Assembly (NCBI GenBank): GCA_944391705.1
Contig: CALXUN010000002.1
Coordinates: forward strand, 72,279-119,779
DNA: 47,501 bases
Source of the DNA: an uncultured Alphaproteobacteria bacterium
GTDB taxonomy: Bacteria > Pseudomonadota > Alphaproteobacteria > RF32 > CAG-239
Direction: 5' to 3'
The position numbers were made by a program, and so were the translations under genes. Under the pieces are notes generated by a model, which saw nothing but the letters and a program-made list of their open reading frames with translations, had not been told where the DNA came from and did no database searches. Position 1 is the first letter of the stretch. Each line of letters begins with the position of its first letter. Of this stretch, positions 28,618-36,080 are shown piece by piece.

Positions 28618-29280
28618 TTATGATTCTTGGGCTTCTTTAACCAAGGCTTTGACAAACGCCGGCAGCCCGACCTGCCGGACGCGTTTCATACGCTCGCAGG
28701 AAATAATTTTCTGAACTTTGTAAATCGTGTCTTCCACATTTTCATTGACGATAACATAGTCAAATTCATTCCAGTGCTTAATCTTTTCGACAATCAAATT
28801 CATACGTTTTTCAATAATTTCCGGAGAATCCGTACCACGATTGACAAGCCGGCGGCGTACCTCTTTAACTGACGGCGGCAGCAGATAAATCGTCACAACC
28901 TCATCAGGGGCTTTCAACCGCATTTGCCGGGCACCGATCCAATCCATATCAAAAACGACATCCTGACCGACGTTAATAAAGCTGTCAACCTCGGAACGGA
29001 GTGTCCCGTAACGTGAACCATACTGGGAATCGACATATTCGTAAAAGGCATCTTGTGCCAGATAATCATTATACTGCTTATCGGTAATATAATAATAATC
29101 AACGCCTTCCTGTTCGCCTTCCCGTTTGGCACGCGTTGTTACCGATACTGAAAATTTTAAGTTTGAATCCCTTTTCAAAAGTTCTTTAATGACCGTGCTT
29201 TTACCGGTTCCGGAAGGTGCCTCAATAATAAACATTGCACCTTTGCGGGTTTTTCTTAAAACGTCGATAACATCTGCCAT
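28618..29280 (-). CDS. gmk: Guanylate kinase
   Basis: 220 residues. P-loop APSGTGKST, GMP-binding TTRAKREGEQEGVDYYY, and lid RLVNRGTDS. It converts GMP to GDP with ATP. GGAG 8 nt before the ATG; 5 bp after yicC, the conserved yicC-gmk pair. Confidence 0.97.
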   Translation of the reverse strand: MADVIDVLRKTRKGAMFIIEAPSGTGKSTVIKELLKRDSNLKFSVSVTTRAKREGEQEGVDYYYITDKQYNDYLAQDAFYEYVDSQYGSRYGTLRSEVDSFINVGQDVVFDMDWIGARQMRLKAPDEVVTIYLLPPSVKEVRRRLVNRGTDSPEIIEKRMNLIVEKIKHWNEFDYVIVNENVEDTIYKVQKIISCERMKRVRQVGLPAFVKALVKEAQES

Positions 29281-29285
29281 TACTT

Positions 29286-30188
29286 TTACTCCATATTCTG
29301 AATTTGTTCACGAAACTGTTCAATCAAAGCTTTTAAGGCCATACCGCACTGGGTTTGGACAATATCCATTGATTTGGAACACAGGGTGTTGGCCTCTCGG
29401 TTAAGCTCCTGGCACAAAAAATCCAGCCGGCGCCCGACCGGGGCTTTTGCTTCCAAAAGTTCTTCGGCCGTTTTAATATGTGCAAACAAGCGGTCAATCT
29501 CTTCTTTGACATCGGCACGCATAATCAAAAACAACGCCTCCTGATAAAGCCTGTCTTCGGAAATGCCGGCATCACCGGCCAGCTCCTTAATTTGCCGGCT
29601 TACTTTTTCTTTTAACTTTTCAGGCATCGTCTCACTGATTTGACCGGCCTTTTCGGTCATGGCTCGGATATTATCCAAAATTTGTTTTAAGACTTTACCG
29701 ATTTTTTTGCCTTCCCGCATCCTGTCCTTTTTCAAAGCCATGGCCGCAGCATACAGACTTTGATTAAGAGCCTGCTTCAAAGCAGCCTTTTCTTCCTCGT
29801 CCGGCGCGCCCTCAAGTACTCTGACCACACCGCCCACTCTCAAAAATTCTGCCGGCGACGGCTTGGCAAAGAACTCCGGTTTTTGCCGGTAAACATTTTG
29901 TGCCTTTTCTACCAGTGTTTCCAGCAAAAGTGTATTGATTTCAACATCAGGCTTAATATTTTCAACTTCCATTTCCAGGGAAACATTGAAACTGCCGCGG
30001 GAAAAAACTTTGGCGCAAATACCTTTGACGCTTTCATCCATATCATCCAGCCATTGCGGCAAACGGGTTTTAACATCCATATTTTTGGCATTAACGCTTT
30101 TAAATTCCCATACCCAGGCATATTTTTTATTCTGATATGCAAATTCGGCTTTATGCCTTGCAAAACCGGTCATACTGGACAATTGCAA
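29286..30188 (-). CDS. yicC: YicC/YloC-family protein (endoribonuclease-like)
   Basis: 300 residues. N-terminal SSMTGFAR and SVNAKNMDVKTRLP, and a C-terminal block GRRLDFLCQELNREANTLCSK, define the family; members have been reported as ribonucleases involved in small-RNA turnover. The start is a TTG (30186-30188) with AAGGAG eight bases upstream; the first ATG, five codons later, lacks a site. It is first in yicC-gmk-cysK-lptG. Confidence 0.93.
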   Translation of the reverse strand: MQLSSMTGFARHKAEFAYQNKKYAWVWEFKSVNAKNMDVKTRLPQWLDDMDESVKGICAKVFSRGSFNVSLEMEVENIKPDVEINTLLLETLVEKAQNVYRQKPEFFAKPSPAEFLRVGGVVRVLEGAPDEEEKAALKQALNQSLYAAAMALKKDRMREGKKIGKVLKQILDNIRAMTEKAGQISETMPEKLKEKVSRQIKELAGDAGISEDRLYQEALFLIMRADVKEEIDRLFAHIKTAEELLEAKAPVGRRLDFLCQELNREANTLCSKSMDIVQTQCGMALKALIEQFREQIQNME

Positions 30189-30261
30189 AACTTTTCTCCT
30201 TTTTATTTCAAATTTTTTGTAGTATATTTCCTACCGGTTAATATATTACTAGGAATTTCTC

Positions 30262-31029
30262 ATGAATAAAAACATAAAAAACATTTTAATAACAGGTGCC
30301 TCATCCGGCATCGGTGAAGCTCTGGCCTTATACTATGCCAAACAAAATGCCGGACATTTGTTTTTATGCGGCCGCAACGCCGAAAGGCTCAACAACGTGG
30401 CCGGAGAATGTGCGCGGTTTGGGGTTAACGTCCATACAAAAATTCTTGATGTAACCGACCGTGAAAAGACTTCCGCCTGGATTGAAGAATGTGAAAAAAC
30501 CGCCCCGCTCAACCTGATATTTGCCAACGCCGGCGTATCTACCGGGGAAGAAACGCCCGAAAATATTTATAACACCTTTAACATTAACATTTTTGGCGTT
30601 TTAAATACGCTTACACCCGGTATTGAAATATACCGCCGGCGGAACAACTCCGGTGAAAGCGCCATCCTTGCCGTCGTTTCTTCCATTGCCGGCTATCACG
30701 GGCTTGCCGGATGTCCGTCATACAGCGCATCCAAAGCCTGCGTGAAAGCATACGGCGAAGCTATGCGGATTCGTTTAGCCAGGGAAAACATACAGCTAAA
30801 CGTCATCTGTCCCGGATTCGTCCGTTCGCGTATCACAGATAAAAACACCTGCCCGATGCCGTTTTTCATGGAAGCCGAAAATGCCGCCGAAATCATTGCC
30901 GCCGGCATAGAAAAAAACAAGGGTCTGATAACTTTTCCCTGGCCGATGCGTTTTGCCGCCTGGTTCGGTTCGATTCTCCCAAACTGCATCAGTAATTTTA
31001 TTTACGGGAAAATTCCGTTTAAGGTATAA
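30262..31029 (+). CDS. Short-chain dehydrogenase/reductase
   Basis: 255 residues, classical SDR: GASSGIGEA dinucleotide loop at the N-terminus, NAGVS, a catalytic serine in VSSIAGYHG, and YSASK with the catalytic tyrosine and lysine. The C-terminal helix contains FPWPMRFAAWFGSILP and could touch membrane. Substrate unknown. AGGAA lies 8 nt before the ATG. It is divergent from yicC (73 bp shared) and ends 5 bp before the convergent Smr gene. Confidence 0.93.
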   Translation: MNKNIKNILITGASSGIGEALALYYAKQNAGHLFLCGRNAERLNNVAGECARFGVNVHTKILDVTDREKTSAWIEECEKTAPLNLIFANAGVSTGEETPENIYNTFNINIFGVLNTLTPGIEIYRRRNNSGESAILAVVSSIAGYHGLAGCPSYSASKACVKAYGEAMRIRLARENIQLNVICPGFVRSRITDKNTCPMPFFMEAENAAEIIAAGIEKNKGLITFPWPMRFAAWFGSILPNCISNFIYGKIPFKV

Positions 31030-31034
31030 AAAAA

Positions 31035-31553
31035 TCAACTGCGGCTGCGCCTGAGCAACAGGCACAAGGCGCCCTCTCCGCCCATTTTGGCCGAAGGATG
31101 AATGTAAGTCAGAATAAGTTGTTTTAAGTTATCCTGATTAAGCCATTGCGGCACCCGTTCACGCAACACCCCTTTAGGCTGAAAAACATCTTCATCCCGG
31201 TGGTAAAGCCCTTTGCCGGTTATAATCATGACACATCTTTTACCGGCCAAATACGATTCGGTTACAAAACGCCGGACGGCATCATAAGCCTTGTCTTCCG
31301 TATAACCGTGCAAATCAAGCACGCCCTCGACCGGAAATTCGCCCCGTTTAAACCGCCGCATGGTATTGCGGTCAATATCAGCATGAGTTCCTAAGCCAAG
31401 CTCATGCTTAAAAAGTTTAAGCGGCACAATATCTTCTTTTTGGGTTTTCTTTAAAAATGTTTTTTTAACGGCCGGCACAACGTTTTTTTCCGGCAGCGGT
31501 TTTATGCCGCGGACGGTTTCCTGCCAAAATTCGTCATCATCCTTATCAGTCAC
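31035..31553 (-). CDS. Smr-domain protein (putative DNA/RNA nuclease)
   Basis: 172 residues. A charged N-terminal half is followed by an Smr domain (about 90-172): LDLHGYTEDKAY, IITGKG and the terminal GGEGALCLLLRR. Stand-alone Smr proteins can nick nucleic acids; the role here is not known. It overlaps mltA by 8 bp and closes a three-gene operon (Tim44-like, mltA, Smr), an order seen in other Alphaproteobacteria. Confidence 0.92.
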   Translation of the reverse strand: MTDKDDDEFWQETVRGIKPLPEKNVVPAVKKTFLKKTQKEDIVPLKLFKHELGLGTHADIDRNTMRRFKRGEFPVEGVLDLHGYTEDKAYDAVRRFVTESYLAGKRCVMIITGKGLYHRDEDVFQPKGVLRERVPQWLNQDNLKQLILTYIHPSAKMGGEGALCLLLRRSRS

Positions 31554-32718
31554 TGATTTTTACCTCGGCATGGCGCGGCAGCAAAATATAGTACTGCCCG
31601 GGCGCATTCATTTTTCCGGCCGACAGCAGCGCCTCTTCGCCGTGTCCCCAGAAATAATCGCCGCGCACGGCACCTTTGATGGCTCCGCCGATATCCTGCG
31701 CCGCCACCAGTTTTTCTATCGGCTTTTTATCCGGCCCGGTTGTCACAAGCCAGATTAAACTTCCTAAAGGAATATAACGGTTGTCAACTGCCAAGCTCCG
31801 CCCGGCAGTCAGAGGCACGCCCAAAGCGCCGACCGGCCCCGGCGCATCCGAAAGCCGGTGAAAAATAAAACGCGGGTTTTCATCCATGCTGATTCTGGCC
31901 TGTTCCGGATTTTGCTTCAGCCAGTCGCGGATTTTATCCATGGACGCCTGTCCCGGTTTTAACAACCCCTTCTTTAATAAAATACTGCCGATACCGACAA
32001 ATTCATGCCCGTTATTGTCGGCATAGCGGATTCGCACCGCCGTTCCGTCATCTAAAAGAGCAACCGCCGAACCTTGTATCTGCATCAGGTAAATATCCAC
32101 CGCATCATCACCCCACAAAACCACCGGCGCATCAACGCCGTTGCGGCTGATTTCCGCCCGGGTATAATACGGCACCACTTTGCCGTCCGCCGCCCGTCCC
32201 AGCAAACGCCGGTTCGGCAAAGTTTTATCAAAATCCTTTAAATTGATTTCCAACAAATCATTCGGCCGGCCGTAAATCGGGTATTGATATTTACCGTGCT
32301 TATGTTTCGAGGCTCTGATTTCCGCTTCATAATAAGAAGTAAACTTTCCCTGCGGATTAAGATTTTCAAGCACCAGATACGGACGGAAATTTTCAACCAG
32401 AAAGCGCTTAAAATCTTTGGTTTCAGCCATATCAGCCGCCAAAAAACGCCGGCAGATTTTGGTATATGCCGCCGGCTCTATTTTTATTTTTGCCATACTC
32501 AGGATTTCCGGCTTCTCAAGCACGGCCTGACAGCTTAATTCAAAAGCCGGAATAGCCTCTTTTAAATCATCGCCGTTAAAATTTTTCAAATCGGACCAAC
32601 CTGCCGGCTGCAGTTCAATGCCCTGCTCTGCGCCCAAAATAACCTGCGGCGGTGTTTTTTCCCGCACGCTGCAGGAAAAAAGCCCCAAAAGCAGCAATAA
32701 AAGTCCGATTCGTTTCAT
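31546..32718 (-). CDS. mltA: Membrane-bound lytic murein transglycosylase A
   Basis: 390 residues. Lipoprotein signal with FSC lipobox, the MltA barrel domain (LTGYYEP-like FTSYYEAEI, and IQGSAVALLDDG), and a C-terminal 3D domain with AAQDIGGAIKGAVRGDYFWGHG, which holds the catalytic aspartate. It cleaves glycan strands of peptidoglycan at the outer membrane. 16 bp after the Tim44-like gene. Confidence 0.95.
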   Translation of the reverse strand: MKRIGLLLLLLGLFSCSVREKTPPQVILGAEQGIELQPAGWSDLKNFNGDDLKEAIPAFELSCQAVLEKPEILSMAKIKIEPAAYTKICRRFLAADMAETKDFKRFLVENFRPYLVLENLNPQGKFTSYYEAEIRASKHKHGKYQYPIYGRPNDLLEINLKDFDKTLPNRRLLGRAADGKVVPYYTRAEISRNGVDAPVVLWGDDAVDIYLMQIQGSAVALLDDGTAVRIRYADNNGHEFVGIGSILLKKGLLKPGQASMDKIRDWLKQNPEQARISMDENPRFIFHRLSDAPGPVGALGVPLTAGRSLAVDNRYIPLGSLIWLVTTGPDKKPIEKLVAAQDIGGAIKGAVRGDYFWGHGEEALLSAGKMNAPGQYYILLPRHAEVKISD

Positions 32719-32734
32719 TTAACCCTTTCTTTTT

Positions 32735-33412
32735 TTAAGCGTGTTTTTTGGTTGATACCAAAAGCCACACCGGCGAATTTGAATTAATATCACGTTCAAA
32801 CGTCCAGATATCCGTAATTTTCTGCACAAAATTTTCATCACCTTCGATGACTTCACCGGCGGCATTTTTCAAAAGATTGATTTGTTCACTGACAAATTTG
32901 ACCACGATTTGGGCGATTCCTTTGGAAGAGATTTTAGCATCTTCAATACAAAGCTCGTCCACTTTGATTAAGTCCGTTTCGGCGGTAATGCCTTCTTCTG
33001 CACGTTGTTTGATAATTTCCTGAAATTTGGTAAACAGCTTTTTACCGGTCAGCATTTTCAAAGTTTCCTCATCACGCGCGGCAAAAGCACTTAAAATCAT
33101 CTCAAAGGCTTTGCTGCAGCGGCGGCAGAAATCCCCCCGGCTGAAATGGGGAATGGAATACAAAACCTTATCCAGACCTTCGAGATTATCCTCCTTGACT
33201 TCCTCTGTCTTGGAAGCAACATTCATTTTTTGTTCTATTTCGCGGCGGACATTTTCATAAGCTTTTTCAAATTCTTCCCGGGAAACCAGACGCGTCTGAA
33301 CCTTACCCGCAGGTTTGTCGTCTTCAGGCCGGGTGCCGAGAACATTTCTCAGCCGGGCAAAAATCAAAACCGCAACCACCAGCAAAAAAATTATATCCAG
33401 ATAAGCAGACAT
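32735..33412 (-). CDS. Tim44-domain (TimA-like) membrane protein
   Basis: 225 residues. One N-terminal membrane span (about 5-20), a linker with PEDDKP, and a C-terminal Tim44-like domain (about 85-225) ending in ITDIWTFERD, the family's typical WTFxR motif. Alphaproteobacterial relatives are thought to be ancestors of the mitochondrial import motor anchor; their bacterial role is poorly known. First gene of the mltA operon and divergent from secB. Confidence 0.92.
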   Translation of the reverse strand: MSAYLDIIFLLVVAVLIFARLRNVLGTRPEDDKPAGKVQTRLVSREEFEKAYENVRREIEQKMNVASKTEEVKEDNLEGLDKVLYSIPHFSRGDFCRRCSKAFEMILSAFAARDEETLKMLTGKKLFTKFQEIIKQRAEEGITAETDLIKVDELCIEDAKISSKGIAQIVVKFVSEQINLLKNAAGEVIEGDENFVQKITDIWTFERDINSNSPVWLLVSTKKHA

Positions 33413-33552
33413 CTTTATACCTCTTTATTTGAAACTATTTATAATATATAAAAGCTTTTCTCAACATTATCAACTATTATGTTTGACGGATTGGAATATT
33501 TGCGTTATGTAATAAAAAAGTTAATTTTATTTTTAAGATAAAGGAAAAGAAG

Positions 33553-34035
33553 ATGAGTGAAAACACCGCCGAAAATGCCACCACACCGGCAATTATGATA
33601 AACACCCAGTATATTAAGGACTTATCACTTGAAATTCCGCATGCGCCGGCCATCTTTACCAAAATGAACAAACAGCCCTCTTTACAGGTGGATATGAATG
33701 TTCAATGGCAGCCTCTTGAAAATTCAGGCTACAACGTTACGTTAAATCTGGCTTTAAACGGCGATATTGATAACGAAAAGCTTTTCATTTTGGAGCTTTC
33801 CTATGCTGCGGTCGTAACCTTAAATCTGCCCGAAGAACATATTGAGCCGGTTTTGGGTATAGAAATCCCGCGGCTTTTATTCCCGTTTGCCCGCAATGTC
33901 ATTACCCAGTGTTTAACCGAAGGAGGCCTGCCGCCGTTTATGTTAAATCCGATAGACTTTGCCGCCGTTTATAACGCCCGTAAAGCTACCGAAAACAACC
34001 AAAACCCGGCCGCAGCCGCCAACGCCAACTCTTAA
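33553..34035 (+). CDS. secB: Protein-export chaperone SecB
   Basis: 160 residues. QYIKDLSLEIPHAP is the SecB N-terminal strand; the VLGIEIPRLLFPFARNVI segment and GGLPPFMLNPIDF are typical. SecB keeps preproteins unfolded and hands them to SecA. AAGGAA lies 7 nt before the ATG. fxsA, which often sits beside secB and the Tim44-like gene in related bacteria, is absent here. Confidence 0.97.
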   Translation: MSENTAENATTPAIMINTQYIKDLSLEIPHAPAIFTKMNKQPSLQVDMNVQWQPLENSGYNVTLNLALNGDIDNEKLFILELSYAAVVTLNLPEEHIEPVLGIEIPRLLFPFARNVITQCLTEGGLPPFMLNPIDFAAVYNARKATENNQNPAAAANANS

Positions 34036-34046
34036 AAAAAAGCAAA

Positions 34047-34069
34047 AGACGGCTTAACATAAGCCGTCT
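34047..34069. other. Hairpin between secB and trmL
   Basis: AGACGGCTT and AAGCCGTCT form a 9-bp perfect stem around AACAT. An A-run precedes it but no T-run follows, so as a terminator it would only work on the minus strand, where no gene needs it. On the plus strand it may be an mRNA-stabilising or weak pausing structure. Confidence 0.5.
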
Positions 34070-34089
34070 GAACTCTAGATTTAAAAAAA

Positions 34090-34560
34090 ATGCGTTTAGC
34101 CCTGTTCCATCCAGACATTCCCCAGAACACCGGCACACTCCTGCGTTTAGGAGCGTGTCTTGATTTACCTTTGGACATTATTGAGCCCTGCGGTTTCTTG
34201 TTTAATGAAAAAGCCATGCGCCGGGCCGGCATGGACTATCTCGATATAGTGCAATACCGCCGCCACAACTCCTGGGCTGATTTTTTGGAATACCGGCGGC
34301 AGCACCCGGAAGAATACGGCAGACTGGTACTTTTAACCACGCATGCCTCAAAACCATATACGGCGTTTGAATTCCGCCCCAACGATATTATCTTAATGGG
34401 GCGGGAAAGTGCAGGCGTTCCGGAACAAGTGCATGAGCTGGCCGATGCCCGGCTTTTAATTCCGATGAACAAAAATGCCCGCTCCATCAACGTTGCGGTT
34501 TCGGCGGTCATGGTCATTGGCGAAGCCTTACGTCAAACCGGTCTGTTTCCGAAAAAATAA
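34090..34560 (+). CDS. trmL: tRNA (cytidine/uridine-34 2'-O)-methyltransferase TrmL
   Basis: 156 residues, the minimal SPOUT methyltransferase. FHPDIPQNTGTLLRL at the N-terminus, LMGRESAGVPE and the knot helix SINVAVSAVMVIGEALRQ are diagnostic. It methylates the wobble ribose of tRNA-Leu isoacceptors. No clear SD lies before the ATG (the upstream bases are an A-run), so translation may depend on the secB transcript or on the A-rich leader. Confidence 0.95.
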   Translation: MRLALFHPDIPQNTGTLLRLGACLDLPLDIIEPCGFLFNEKAMRRAGMDYLDIVQYRRHNSWADFLEYRRQHPEEYGRLVLLTTHASKPYTAFEFRPNDIILMGRESAGVPEQVHELADARLLIPMNKNARSINVAVSAVMVIGEALRQTGLFPKK

Positions 34561-34659
34561 AAATTTTTAATTTTTTTTAATTTTAGGGGTAGATTTGGAC
34601 CCAAAAATGTGGTATATTCCATTTTGTTCCAAACAAAAAAATCAGACAAAGGAGAGCAT

Positions 34660-35166
34660 ATGAGCACCAAAAAAACACCGTCTCTGGCCTTTAATGCCGG
34701 AGAATATGTTGTTTACCCGACCCACGGCGTCGGCAAAGTTTCCGACATCTCCAAACAGACAATAGCCGGAAGCGAGCTGGAGTTGCTGGTGGTTAATTTT
34801 GACAAGGATAAAATGACTTTGCGGATTCCTGTTTCCAAGGTTGAACACGTCGGCCTGCGCAAAATTTCGGAGGCTTCCACCATTAATGATGCCTTAAGCA
34901 CATTAAAAGGCAAGCCCAAAATCAAAAAGATTATGTGGTCCCGCCGCGCCCAGGAATATGAAAACAAAATCAATTCCGGCAATCCGGTCGCAATTGCCGA
35001 GGTTGTCCGCGACTTATACCGCAATGAGAATCTGGCCGAACAATCTTACAGCGAACGCCAGATTTATGAACAGGCGCTTGACCGCCTGGCCAGCGAAGTT
35101 GCCGTGTTTGACAACACTTCGCTTGATATTGCCAACAAAAAAATCTTAGATATCTTGGCCAAATAA
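34660..35166 (+). CDS. CarD-family transcriptional regulator
   Basis: 168 residues. The ATG at 34660 is chosen because GGAG lies 5 nt upstream and because YVVYPTHGVGKV, the start of the CarD RNA-polymerase interaction domain, follows about 20 residues in. The second half (RNENLAEQSYSERQIYEQALDRL) is the helical DNA-binding domain. CarD binds the polymerase beta subunit and stabilises open complexes at rRNA and other promoters. A clear terminator follows. Alphaproteobacterial CarD is common, which supports the taxonomic call. Confidence 0.95.
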   Translation: MSTKKTPSLAFNAGEYVVYPTHGVGKVSDISKQTIAGSELELLVVNFDKDKMTLRIPVSKVEHVGLRKISEASTINDALSTLKGKPKIKKIMWSRRAQEYENKINSGNPVAIAEVVRDLYRNENLAEQSYSERQIYEQALDRLASEVAVFDNTSLDIANKKILDILAK

Positions 35167-35184
35167 CATATGTCAGATTTTAAC

Positions 35185-35217
35185 AAAGCTCTCTTTTTTA
35201 TACGGAGAGCTTTTTTT
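35185..35217 (+). terminator. Intrinsic terminator after carD
   Basis: AAAGCTCTC pairs with GAGAGCTTT around an 11-nt T-rich loop, then seven T in all. Confidence 0.88.
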
Positions 35218-35245
35218 ATATTCAAAAAGCCTTAAAAAAAACACC

Positions 35246-35273
35246 TTGCAAAAATCAGGTATTGAATTAATAT
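35246..35273 (+). promoter_or_regulatory. Promoter of small RNA copy 1
   Basis: TTGCAA (35246-35251), 16 bp, TAATAT (35268-35273). The predicted start (about 35280) coincides with the first base of the GCCGCC hairpin. The same box pair recurs unchanged 215 bp downstream ahead of copy 2. Confidence 0.6.
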
Positions 35274-35280
35274 AAACATT

Positions 35281-35434
35281 GCCGCCGTTTGGCGGTGGTG
35301 TCCGTAAGACATCTTAACTACACAACTCCTTCTTTTGGGGAGTTCCCGATATAAGGCTTTTGCTCGAATAAGGGAGACTGAGTAGTTACAGTTTTACGGC
35401 TCCCCACCTTAAAGTTTTTAAGGTGGTTTTGTTT
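35281..35434 (+). ncRNA. Putative structured small RNA, tandem copy 1
   Basis: About 154 nt with no credible reading frame. Predicted structure: a 5' hairpin GCCGCC-GTTT-GGCGGT (35281-35296); a long stem CCGTAAGA (35302-35309) with TTTTACGG (35392-35399); an internal loop CATCTT/ACAG; an inner stem AACTAC (35316-35321) with GTAGTT (35382-35387); a junction holding hairpin AACTCC/GGAGTT (35324-35344) and stem CCC/GGG (35345-35347 with 35372-35374). A free GCTCCCC then leads into terminator CCACCTTAAA/TTTAAGGTGG with TTTTGTTT. Every differing stem is matched by compensatory changes in copy 2, which is strong evidence for RNA function. CTCCCC is complementary to Shine-Dalgarno sites, as in some trans-acting small RNAs. 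No known family was recognised. Confidence 0.8.
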
Positions 35435-35460
35435 GCTCGGAGTTATATAAAAGAAATGCC

Positions 35461-35488
35461 TTGCAAAAATCAGGTATTGAATTAATAT
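35461..35488 (+). promoter_or_regulatory. Promoter of small RNA copy 2
   Basis: Same TTGCAA-16 bp-TAATAT as copy 1, inside a 59-bp block identical between copies (35244-35302 and 35459-35517). Confidence 0.6.
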
Positions 35489-35495
35489 AAACATT

Positions 35496-35652
35496 GCCGC
35501 CGTTTGGCGGTGGTGTCTAACAAACATCTTACAAACAAACTCCTTGCAAGGGGAGTTCTGGAAATAAGGCTTTTATGCACGAATAACAGAGACTGAGTTT
35601 GTACAGTTTGTTAGCTCCCCGCTTTGGATTTTTTCAAAGCGGTTTTGTTTTT
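35496..35652 (+). ncRNA. Putative structured small RNA, tandem copy 2
   Basis: About 157 nt, paralogue of the RNA at 35281. The 5' hairpin is identical. The long stem is CTAACAAA (35517-35524) with TTTGTTAG (35607-35614), the inner stem ACAAAC (35531-35536) with GTTTGT (35597-35602), and the short junction stem CTG (35558-35560) with CAG (35587-35589); all differ from copy 1 yet pair. AACTCC/GGAGTT, ATAAGGCTTTT, CGAATAA, AGACTGA, ACAG and GCTCCCC are conserved. The terminator CCGCTTTG/CAAAGCGG also differs in sequence but not in shape. The stop of the T-run is 27 nt before an HTH gene, which would then be read by terminator read-through. Confidence 0.8.
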
Positions 35653-35679
35653 AAACTTAAACAACAGGAGCTTATAAAC

Positions 35680-35994
35680 ATGATTTATGCATTCAAACCG
35701 GAAAATGACGAATATATCCACCTGGTCAGCGGATTGATACGTGAAGAACTCGGTAAAACCTTAAACCGCCTGCGTAAAGAAAATAAACTGACCGTCCGTG
35801 ATGTCGCTCAGATTTACGGCATCAACCCGGCATCATTGCATTCTTTGGAAAACAACACCCGGCGCAACCCTTGGACCGTCATCAACAAAACAGCCGCCAA
35901 ATACGGTTATGATTTAACGATTCGCCTGAAATTTTCCGTTGATGTTATGGCAAAAAAGCGCCTGCAAAAAACGGAAACAACAACGCATTCATAA
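35680..35994 (+). CDS. Small XRE-like helix-turn-helix protein
   Basis: 104 residues from the ATG at 35680, with AGGAG about 9 nt upstream; a longer frame to 35599 would run through the small-RNA terminator. Residues about 25-75 form an XRE-type HTH: LGKTLNRLRKENKLTVRDVAQ then GINPASLHSLENNTRR. A basic tail follows (AKKRLQKT). It is probably a DNA- (or RNA-) binding regulator. No promoter is visible in the 27 bp after the second small-RNA terminator, so its expression seems tied to that RNA gene. No toxin partner is next to it; fba follows convergently. Confidence 0.82.
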   Translation: MIYAFKPENDEYIHLVSGLIREELGKTLNRLRKENKLTVRDVAQIYGINPASLHSLENNTRRNPWTVINKTAAKYGYDLTIRLKFSVDVMAKKRLQKTETTTHS

Positions 35995-36020
35995 CGGCAG
36001 TTCTTGCAGCGGCCAGAGAC

Positions 36021-36055
36021 AAAAACACGCCCCGGCAGCACATGCAGCCGGGACG
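36021..36055 (-). terminator. Intrinsic terminator after fba
   Basis: On the minus strand CGTCCCGGC and GCCGGGGCG (with one G-T pair) form a GC-rich 9-bp stem, followed by TGTTTTTG. Lies between the convergent HTH gene and fba. Confidence 0.7.
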
Positions 36056-36080
36056 CGCTCCCAGTCTTAAAAGTTAAAAA

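Noticed and set aside
35244..35517. CRISPR or simple repeat array
   Set aside because: Only two 59-bp identical units, 215 bp apart, with promoters, hairpins and terminators; no spacers or cas genes.
35281..35652. Assigning the RNAs to 6S, SRP, tmRNA, RNase P or a tandem riboswitch
   Set aside because: None of the diagnostic sequences of these RNAs are present, and each copy ends in a terminator rather than before a shared gene.
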